15,106 bases of DNA from an uncultured Chitinophagaceae bacterium (GTDB lineage Bacteria; Bacteroidota; Bacteroidia; Chitinophagales; Chitinophagaceae). Made by a program: the position numbers and the translations under genes. The DNA lies in NCBI GenBank assembly GCA_903832075.1, contig CAILAF010000140.1, positions 1 through 15,106 of the forward strand, in the 5' to 3' direction. Below are positions 1-6,162 of the stretch, piece after piece. The notes under the pieces are model-generated. The model did no database searches. It had not been told where the DNA came from and saw nothing but the letters and a program-made list of their open reading frames with translations. The stretch's first letter is position 1. Every line of letters starts with the position of its first letter.

Positions 1-1221
1 CGGTGCAATGATAACTGCAACAATCATGGCAGCTACAACAGTTATCTTTCCAACTCTAACTAATGTTTTTTCATCAGCATCAGGATTAATTTTCTTTTTA
101 AAAATATCTAAAGTAAAAATTGTAGAAATACTATTTGCTTTTCCAGCCAATGATGCAACGATCGCTGCGGTCAATGCAGCGAATGATAAACCTTTTAATC
201 CTTCGGGTAAAAGATTTAATAAAACAGGATAAGCTCTATCAGGATTAACTTCTCCATTCTGCAGCATTTCCGTTTGAAAATTTCCTTGCTGATGTAATAC
301 ATAAGCAGCAATTCCGGGTAAAACAACAATGATTGGCATTAATAATTTAAGAAATGACGCAAACAAAATTCCACTGCGCGCTGTTTTTAAATCTGCGCCC
401 AATGCTCTTTGTGTAATGTATTGATTACATCCCCAATAATTCAAATTCGCGATCCATAACCCACCAATTAATACTGTTAATCCGGGTAAATCCATGTAAT
501 TGGAATTATCTTTTTTGAATATCATGTGAAAATGATCATTGCTATGTTGCATCATTAATTTAAATCCATTAATGGTTCCAGTTGATCCGAATTTTGCTGA
601 TACTAAATTTAAAGCAATGTAAGTAGTAACTAAACCGCCTAAAACCAAAAAGAAAACTTGAATAACATCTGTATATCCAATTACTTTCATTCCTCCCAAT
701 GTAATAAAAATTGCAAACACAGCTAATAAGTACATGCAAAGTGAAATATCAATTCCCGATATTTTATTGATAGCCAATGCACCTAAATATAAAATTGATG
801 TAAGATTAACTACTACATATAATAACAACCAAAAAACCGCCATGATCATTGCTACCGTTGAGTTGTAGCGTTGATGCAAAAATTGCGGCATGGTGTAAAT
901 TTTATTTTTTAAATACACCGGAATAAAAAATATAGCAACAATTAACAATGCAGCAGCCGACATCCATTCATAAGATGAAATGGCGAGGCCCATTTTAAAA
1001 CCACTGCCACTCATGCCAATAAATTGTTCTGCAGAAATATTAGAAGCAATTAATGATGCGCCTATTGCCCACCAGGTAAGAGAGCCTTCAGCTAAAAAAT
1101 AATCATGCGAAGCTGTGATGGTTGATTTCTTTTTTCTTTTATAAACCCAATAACCATATGATGCAACTATAATAAAATAAAAAAGAAAAACAAGATAATC
1201 ACTTAAGTGCATTGCATTCAT
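1..1221 (-). CDS. SGLT-type sodium/solute symporter (SSS family), C-terminus outside window
   Basis: This is an inner-membrane transporter that couples sodium entry to uptake of a small solute, probably a sugar. The frame is open from ATG at 1221 to the left edge (407 residues); family members are usually about 500-560, so the last helices are missing. An in-frame TAA lies just upstream, at 1231-1233, which fixes the start region. Many hydrophobic helices are visible. Motifs match the Vibrio SGLT family: NISAEQF (residues 61-67) in the first broken helix, SSYEW with Y84/E85, NLNYWGCNQY (259-268), a lysine at 292, and the Na2-site helix ending in ASLAGKANS (about 356-364). These correspond to sugar-contacting and sodium-site positions of vSGLT, recalled from memory. 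The first of the paired sodium-site serines is alanine here (A356, followed by S357). The substrate cannot be read from sequence. The gene follows mnmE on the same strand after 76 bp. Confidence 0.9.
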   Translation of the reverse strand, partial: MNAMHLSDYLVFLFYFIIVASYGYWVYKRKKKSTITASHDYFLAEGSLTWWAIGASLIASNISAEQFIGMSGSGFKMGLAISSYEWMSAAALLIVAIFFIPVYLKNKIYTMPQFLHQRYNSTVAMIMAVFWLLLYVVVNLTSILYLGALAINKISGIDISLCMYLLAVFAIFITLGGMKVIGYTDVIQVFFLVLGGLVTTYIALNLVSAKFGSTGTINGFKLMMQHSNDHFHMIFKKDNSNYMDLPGLTVLIGGLWIANLNYWGCNQYITQRALGADLKTARSGILFASFLKLLMPIIVVLPGIAAYVLHQQGNFQTEMLQNGEVNPDRAYPVLLNLLPEGLKGLSFAALTAAIVASLAGKANSISTIFTLDIFKKKINPDADEKTLVRVGKITVVAAMIVAVIIAP

Positions 1222-1297
1222 AAAAGAAATTTATTTATTAAATATACTGGTTATTATATTTTCAAAATACACTTATTTTAATGATGCATTTGGGCTA

Positions 1298-2677
1298 TTA
1301 TTTCCCGATACAAAATTTAGAAAATATATAATCTAGCTGATCTTCATTTGAGATCTCTCCTGTAATCTCGCCTAAATAGTACAAAGCAGATTTAATATCT
1401 GCACTCAATAAATCTCCGGTCAATTTATTGTTTAAACCATTCTTAATATCTAATAATGAAGATTCTAATTTTTTTAAAGCATCAAAATGTCTGGTATTAG
1501 TTACAATGGTTGCTTCATTATTAATATTTCCTTTAACAGCAGTTCTAACCAAAGCATTTTTCAATTCATCAATATTCAATTTATTTTTTGCCGAAACAAA
1601 GATGATATTATTGATGGATAAAAAATTTTTTTTTGCATTAGAAGCATCATCTAATTTATTGCCGATTAATAAATATTTGATGTTATTTCTTTTTAAATCT
1701 TTGATTATATCACTAAGCTCGGCTTCATTCATTTCATTCAAATCAAAAAGATAAATTACCACATCCGCCTGATTCATTTTTTCTACACTTCTTGCAACAC
1801 CAATAGATTCTATAATATCTGTTGAATGTTCACGAATGCCGGCAGTATCAATTAATCTGAATAAAACTCCATCAATATTAATAATTTCTTCAATCGTATC
1901 TCTGGTAGTGCCGGCAATTTCACTTACAATGGCACGATTCTCATTCAATAAAGTATTGAGCAGCGTTGACTTTCCTGCGTTTGGTTTCCCAATAATGGCA
2001 ACCTGTACGCCGTTCTTAATTACGTTTCCTAATTGAAACGAACTAATTAATTGTTGAGTTGATATAATTAACTTTTCAATTAAACTAATCATTTTTTTTC
2101 TGTCGGCAAACTCAACATCTTCTTCAGAAAAATCTAATTCTAATTCAATCAATGCAGAAAATTTTATTAATTCTTCCCGCAAATCTTTTAATGCATTCGA
2201 AAATCCTCCACGAATATTTTTTATTGCCGTGTTCTTACTTGCCTCGGTATTACTTGCAATTAAATCTGCAACCGCTTCGGCTTGTGTTAAATCGAGCTTG
2301 CCATTTAAAAAAGCACGTTGTGTAAATTCGCCGGCTTTTGCTAAACGACAACCTTTTGAAATAATAGCTTTGATAATTTTTTCCTGAATAAATGGCGAAC
2401 CGTGACAACTTATTTCAATAATATCTTCTCCGGTATATGATGAAGGATTTTTAAAAAGAGATATGATTACTTCATCTAAAATTTCATCGCCATTTTTTAA
2501 TAATCCAACATGTAAAGAATGCGATGATTGTTGAGAAAGTTTTTTTGATTGAAACATTTCATCAATCACTTCAATAGCTTTATTACCGCTTACTCTTATT
2601 ACTCCAATCGCTCCAATACCTTGCGGCGTAGCTAATGCAACAATCGTATCATCCCAACCAGTCAACTTTCCAAACAT
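1298..2677 (-). CDS. mnmE: tRNA uridine-5-carboxymethylaminomethyl(34) synthesis GTPase MnmE
   Basis: MnmE acts with MnmG in the cytoplasm to build the cmnm5 group on wobble U34 of certain tRNAs, using a folate-bound one-carbon unit and GTP hydrolysis. The 459-residue length is normal. An N-terminal folate-binding domain (about 8-125, starting DDTIVALATPQG) is followed by a helical domain and an inserted G domain. The G domain carries GKPNAGKS (230-237), TTRD (257-260), DTAG (277-280), NKLD (340-343) and SAK (362-364). The protein ends in CIGK (456-459), whose cysteine is the conserved functional residue of the family. The ATG at 2677 gives the expected N-terminus. A terminator at 2729-2760 separates it from tonB, so it is probably transcribed separately. 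A weak -7-like TATATTTT (2703 to 2696, minus strand) lies just upstream, with no clear -33 partner. The coding strand has a run of nine A at 1634-1626, but the frame is intact. Confidence 0.97.
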   Translation of the reverse strand: MFGKLTGWDDTIVALATPQGIGAIGVIRVSGNKAIEVIDEMFQSKKLSQQSSHSLHVGLLKNGDEILDEVIISLFKNPSSYTGEDIIEISCHGSPFIQEKIIKAIISKGCRLAKAGEFTQRAFLNGKLDLTQAEAVADLIASNTEASKNTAIKNIRGGFSNALKDLREELIKFSALIELELDFSEEDVEFADRKKMISLIEKLIISTQQLISSFQLGNVIKNGVQVAIIGKPNAGKSTLLNTLLNENRAIVSEIAGTTRDTIEEIINIDGVLFRLIDTAGIREHSTDIIESIGVARSVEKMNQADVVIYLFDLNEMNEAELSDIIKDLKRNNIKYLLIGNKLDDASNAKKNFLSINNIIFVSAKNKLNIDELKNALVRTAVKGNINNEATIVTNTRHFDALKKLESSLLDIKNGLNNKLTGDLLSADIKSALYYLGEITGEISNEDQLDYIFSKFCIGK

Positions 2678-2728
2678 TTATAAATGATTTATGCGAAAAT
2701 ATAATAAAGCAGCATGATGATTAAAAAT

Positions 2729-2760
2729 AAAAAAGCCTTCTCTTTCAAGAAAGCTTTTTT
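2729..2760 (-). terminator. Rho-independent terminator after tonB, probably bidirectional
   Basis: Read on the minus strand, a 14-bp stem (AAAAAAGCTTTCTT pairing with GAGAAGGCTTTTTT, including two G-U pairs) closes on a GAAA tetraloop and ends in a T-rich run. It sits 22 bp past the tonB stop and 51 bp before the mnmE start. It should end the exbB-exbD-exbD-tonB transcript and uncouple it from mnmE. The plus strand also ends in TTTTTT, so it could work in both directions. Confidence 0.85.
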
Positions 2761-2781
2761 ATAATTATTTAGTTTGAAAAA

Positions 2782-3603
2782 TTATTCTTCAGAAACTACA
2801 AAAGTAATTCCTTGTTTATGACGATAAATTACATTACGTCCATTTTGAACAGCCGCCTTCCAATCAGGTCCTTTTTGAATAACTCTTATCGCTTCTGCTT
2901 TAGTGCCATAACCAGGATCATTCTCAGCTTGCACATCACTTATTTTTCCATCTTTAGCAACAATAAATGTTACAAACACTGTGTATTTACCAGGAGGTGC
3001 ACCGTTTTGAACAGGGATATCACTATTCAAATTACGTAACAAATATTTTTGCCATGCAGGTAATCCACCAGGAAACTCAGCTGGTATTTGCACAACATTA
3101 AATATTTTATCGTAATCTTCTTCTTGTTTAGGTGCTTCAACTTTACCGGTACCACTTTCAACAGGAGGTGCAGTAATACCTTCATCTTTAGCGCCTTCTT
3201 GATTAACAGTACCAATTTTTGTTTCTTCTAATTTTTCAACTTCAGGTGGTGGTTCTTTTACTTCTTCATCCTTCACAATTTTTGGAGGAGTGAATTTTGT
3301 AATCTCCACTTTAGGTGGTTCTTGTTTTGGCGGTGGCGGTGGCGGTGGTTCTGGTTTCTTTTCATCTTGTTTCACATTCTCTAAAGAAACGTCAGCCACT
3401 ATAACATTCGTTTTGCTTTTACTTACAGTATTAGCAACAAGCGAACCTAATAATAATAATAAACAAATAGCTACTGTACCAACAACAGCTATTATAATTC
3501 GCTTATTATAAGTTTTACGAAGTTCATAAGCACCATATTCTTTATTTCTTCCTTCGAAGATGATATCAAGAATATCGGCTGATAAAATTTTATTTACATC
3601 CAT
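2782..3603 (-). CDS. tonB: Energy transducer TonB
   Basis: TonB spans the periplasm and passes proton-motive energy from ExbB/ExbD to TonB-dependent outer-membrane transporters. The 273 residues fall into four parts: a cytosolic N-terminus with FEGRNKEYGAYELRK (16-30), one membrane helix (about 35-59), a Pro/Glu/Lys-rich periplasmic linker with seven consecutive prolines (86-92) plus further PP pairs to about 147, and a C-terminal TonB domain (about 172-272). That domain starts near PAEFPGGLPAWQKYLL and includes the FIVAKDGKISDV strand. The extended N-terminus before the helix is characteristic of Bacteroidota TonB proteins. It is the last gene of the cluster, 52 bp after the second exbD, and a strong terminator follows. 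The polyproline stretch is encoded by a tandem hexamer that could vary in copy number. ATG at 3603 is the only sensible start. Confidence 0.95.
   Translation of the reverse strand: MDVNKILSADILDIIFEGRNKEYGAYELRKTYNKRIIIAVVGTVAICLLLLLGSLVANTVSKSKTNVIVADVSLENVKQDEKKPEPPPPPPPKQEPPKVEITKFTPPKIVKDEEVKEPPPEVEKLEETKIGTVNQEGAKDEGITAPPVESGTGKVEAPKQEEDYDKIFNVVQIPAEFPGGLPAWQKYLLRNLNSDIPVQNGAPPGKYTVFVTFIVAKDGKISDVQAENDPGYGTKAEAIRVIQKGPDWKAAVQNGRNVIYRHKQGITFVVSEE
3329..3348. repeat. Tandem GGCGGT hexamer in the tonB polyproline linker
   Basis: Three copies of GGCGGT plus GG (plus strand) encode the seven-proline run at TonB residues 86-92. Each unit gain or loss would add or remove two prolines without shifting the frame. 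Confidence 0.8.
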
Positions 3604-3655
3604 TTTACATGTCTTTAATTAGTGAGATTCAATTTGGAAATTATTCCATAATGAA

Positions 3656-4195
3656 TTATTTAACACTTGCTGCTTCTGTCTTCTGAATTAGTTGAAATTC
3701 TACGTCAGCAATATCAACCATAGCATAACGAGGTATAACATTGATAGACATTTCATCCAACATATCCACTAAATTTCTGTAAGTACACTCTACTGAAGGT
3801 TTAATAATGATCATTAAATCTTTTTCAGGAGTAGATTGTTTTTTTCGGATGATTTCATCACGAATATCTTTGAAATTAGAAGATTTAAAATTAGAAGCAT
3901 CAATAGCTAATTGCCCTTCGTAATAAAACACGTTGTTATCTTTTCCTAATAACACGGTTAATACACCGGACTCTTTAGTTTTATTTTGCTCTTCCGGTTT
4001 ATCAGCATCTTTAGGCAAGAATAATTTCATTGCCGTAGGCTGACTCATGGTGGTTGTGAAAATAAAGAATGTAATCAAAAGAAAACCCAAGTCTACCATT
4101 GGTGTTAAATCCACACGTGTAGAAAGTTTTTTCGATTTTTTGACCCCTGGTCCTTTTTTATGCCCACCTCCACCCGAGGTATCCATTTCTGCCAT
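3656..4195 (-). CDS. exbD: ExbD/TolR-family biopolymer transport protein (second exbD)
   Basis: This is an inner-membrane protein that sits with ExbB in the proton-driven motor energising TonB. It has 179 residues. A Gly/Lys-rich cytosolic N-terminus (GGGGHKKGPGVKKSKK) leads into RVDLTPMVDLGFLLITFFIF, which holds the membrane helix and the conserved proton-carrying aspartate (D35 in PMVD). A periplasmic ExbD/TolR-fold domain follows, to the end. The TPMVD form is the classical one, so this copy resembles standard ExbD more than its upstream paralogue does. It begins 32 bp after the first exbD stop and ends 52 bp before tonB, fitting co-transcription. ATG at 4195 gives the complete charged N-terminus. 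Family assignment is firm; its exact partner in the complex is inferred from gene order. Confidence 0.93.
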   Translation of the reverse strand: MAEMDTSGGGGHKKGPGVKKSKKLSTRVDLTPMVDLGFLLITFFIFTTTMSQPTAMKLFLPKDADKPEEQNKTKESGVLTVLLGKDNNVFYYEGQLAIDASNFKSSNFKDIRDEIIRKKQSTPEKDLMIIIKPSVECTYRNLVDMLDEMSINVIPRYAMVDIADVEFQLIQKTEAASVK

Positions 4196-4227
4196 GGTGC
4201 AATATTTTTAAGATAATTAAAAATTGT

Positions 4228-4881
4228 TTATTCTTCTTTTTTGCTACTTGCAGGAGCTTGATTTTGTTTCCATAAATCAGTGCCTGTAGGTGCAGCTTCA
4301 GGGTTTGTTACCAAAGAAAATTTTAATTCATCATTTTTCTTTAAAGCATCAATTACATTTTTAAATGAAGGATACTTTGAAGAATTATCGCCTTTAACTA
4401 ATATAAATTTCTTTTGACCCATATAAGCATCTTTAACAATACGAAGCCACTCAGTTACTTCATTATGCGAACTGTCTATGCAAGGAATGCCAGGCAAATT
4501 ATTTCCTTTTCTCTGATCTTCAGGTATTGCAAGAAAAGAATTGAGTTGACTAAATGAAGCTCCATAAAAACCGGCTTTTACAAAAGCAGCTTTATTGATT
4601 CCTAAGTTCTTTGTATTGTTTAATGCATCGGCAATAGTGCCTTTGATTTGAGTATTATCTAACGAAAGAAATACCTTACCATCTTTATCAATAGTAATAA
4701 GCACTACATCTTTATCAGGTGCAACTTTAGTAGCAACTGAATTAGGTGTAGACACAGTGATAGCTTCTTCGGGTTTAAACTTTGTTGTTAAAATGAAGAA
4801 TGATAATAACAAGAAAGCCACATCACACATCGCTGTCATGTCTATACTTGTACTCTTTCGAGGTATCTTAGGTCTGGCCAT
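4228..4881 (-). CDS. exbD: ExbD/TolR-family biopolymer transport protein (first exbD, larger variant)
   Basis: This second ExbD-type subunit has 217 residues, longer than its neighbour and than E. coli ExbD (about 140). The N-terminus MARPKIPRKSTSIDMTAMCD has the conserved membrane-proximal aspartate at D20. The usual proline of the TPMVD motif is Ala, and the residue before D20 is Cys. One membrane helix covers about 20-34. The periplasmic domain carries an extra segment of roughly 40 residues (about 105-145, including IPCID) before the conserved end VKGDNSSKYPSFKNVIDAL. The C-terminal tail is Lys/Glu-rich. It lies between exbB (69 bp upstream) and the second exbD (32 bp downstream), so it should be made with both. 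I infer a mixed ExbD assembly or a specialised partner; the sequence does not prove which. Confidence 0.92.
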   Translation of the reverse strand: MARPKIPRKSTSIDMTAMCDVAFLLLSFFILTTKFKPEEAITVSTPNSVATKVAPDKDVVLITIDKDGKVFLSLDNTQIKGTIADALNNTKNLGINKAAFVKAGFYGASFSQLNSFLAIPEDQRKGNNLPGIPCIDSSHNEVTEWLRIVKDAYMGQKKFILVKGDNSSKYPSFKNVIDALKKNDELKFSLVTNPEAAPTGTDLWKQNQAPASSKKEE

Positions 4882-4950
4882 TGTTGTTTATTTAATATTC
4901 ACTAAAATAAGATTCAAAACTTTTGAGATTCCATAAAATAATCAATAAGA

Positions 4951-5811
4951 TTATTTATAGTTAGCAGCAAAGCTTTGAGTTAAAGTGAAACCAGATTCGT
5001 CAATACCAAATGTAATACCGTCAATTCTTGTAGTGAACACATTATACATGATGATAGATATTGCAGAAGTACCGATACCCAAAGCTGTGTTATACAAAGC
5101 TTCAGAAATACCTTGAGATAATTTTGCAGCAGCTTCACCACCACCGCTATCACCTAATGCAGCGAATGAACGTATCATACCTAATACTGTTCCTAACAAA
5201 CCTAATAAGGTTGCAACAGATGCAATAGTAGATAAGAATACTAAATTCTTTTCCAACATTGGTAATTCTAATGCAGTAGCTTCTTCAACTTCTTTTTGAA
5301 TGTTCAATACTTTTTGTTCAGTATCTAATTCGGAATTAGCAATCATTTCTTTGTACTTGCGCAAGCCGGCTTTCATTACATTGCCCACACTTCCTTTTTG
5401 TTTGTCGCATTCAGCTAATGCTTTATCAACATCTTTATTAGCCAAATGAAATTGTACTTTACGAATAAATTCTGCAATGCTACCAGTACCTGTTGCTTTT
5501 GTTACAGTTAAGAATCTTTCAATTACAAAAGTTAATACTGTTAAAAAAGCACCAATTAAAATAGGTACAATAATTCCACCTAAGTACATGCGATACAAAC
5601 CACCTTTCGCACCTTCATGACTTGGCCAAAATCCACCACTGTTATCGGGTTTAGTAAAGTTACTTGCATCACCAAGTATAAATCTCCAAAATAAATAACC
5701 AATTACAATACAAGTTACAGGAGCAACCCATGAAATAGAGTTTCCACTTTTCTTTGGCTGTGCAGTTGTTGTAGGTTTTACAGCTGCAGCAGTTGGTTTA
5801 GTTTCAGCCAT
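4951..5811 (-). CDS. exbB: MotA/TolQ/ExbB proton-channel family protein
   Basis: ExbB forms the inner-membrane channel that, with ExbD, turns proton flow into work on TonB. It has 286 residues and about four membrane helices: 26-46, 76-98, 190-213 and 240-258. The family core is clear: LLGLLGTVLGM (202-212), with the pore threonine T208 equivalent to E. coli T148, and ISEALYNTALGIGTSA (235-250), with T242 matching T181. These equivalences are by motif, from memory. A cytosolic loop (about 100-188) is rich in charged helices. The first 25 residues are an Ala/Thr/Pro/Lys-rich tail, followed by an extra helix absent from E. coli ExbB. It is the first gene of the cluster, with 351 bp of noncoding DNA upstream, so the cluster promoter should lie there. 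Confidence 0.94.
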   Translation of the reverse strand: MAETKPTAAAVKPTTTAQPKKSGNSISWVAPVTCIVIGYLFWRFILGDASNFTKPDNSGGFWPSHEGAKGGLYRMYLGGIIVPILIGAFLTVLTFVIERFLTVTKATGTGSIAEFIRKVQFHLANKDVDKALAECDKQKGSVGNVMKAGLRKYKEMIANSELDTEQKVLNIQKEVEEATALELPMLEKNLVFLSTIASVATLLGLLGTVLGMIRSFAALGDSGGGEAAAKLSQGISEALYNTALGIGTSAISIIMYNVFTTRIDGITFGIDESGFTLTQSFAANYK

Positions 5812-6162
5812 GATTCAATTTGTTTTGAGGTTTTGAAATACAATTGTTTAAAAATAGTTTCACAATTCTACTGAAAATTGTTTTGAAAAACCAAAACATT
5901 ATTTCATAAAATTTTAAAAGGGCTTACAAATTAAGTATTTTATTGAAAGTGCCAAATAAGTTTTGCAGACTTTGCAAATAATTAATTTTTCCCGTTGGCA
6001 AGATACATAGGTAAAAATCAAGTATCCAATTTTTATCTTAAAAAAATATTCTTTTTACCGTTTCCTCAAATGCTTTTAGCCGCTTGTCATAACTTTTGTG
6101 AAAAAATATTGATATTGTTCTATACTGCTTATATTGAGGAAATATTCTAAAACTAACATTGT
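5812..6162. other. Divergent intergenic region between exbB and the metalloprotease gene
   Basis: This 351-bp AT-rich stretch separates two genes pointing away from each other and must hold both promoters. I see no ORF, tRNA or strong hairpin. The best Bacteroidota-style promoter match is on the minus strand for exbB, listed separately. On the plus side I see only weak -7-like matches (for example TATACTGC at 6121-6128, 22 bp after TTTTG at 6094-6098), not good enough to call. Confidence 0.6.
5927..5956 (-). promoter_or_regulatory. Possible Bacteroidota-type promoter for the exbB cluster
   Basis: On the minus strand TTTG (5956-5953) is followed after 18 bp by TTAATTTG (5934-5927), one mismatch from the -7 consensus TAnnTTTG. 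It would leave a leader of roughly 110 nt before the exbB ATG. AT-rich DNA produces such matches by chance, so this is tentative. Confidence 0.25.

Noticed and set aside
1222..1297. Gap between mnmE and the symporter examined for a terminator or promoter
   Set aside because: Only AT-rich sequence without a stable hairpin or a good promoter match; co-transcription cannot be decided.
1626..1634. Nine-base homopolymer in mnmE as a possible phase-variable switch
   Set aside because: Such runs are expected in AT-rich genes, the frame is intact, and mnmE is a housekeeping gene.
1428..1754. 108-codon plus-strand frame opposite mnmE
   Set aside because: It mirrors the mnmE G domain; the apparent hydrophobicity comes from reading the antisense of AT-rich charged codons.
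6094..6137. Possible plus-strand promoter for the metalloprotease
   Set aside because: TTTTG is present but no downstream match to TAnnTTTG has fewer than two mismatches at a suitable distance.
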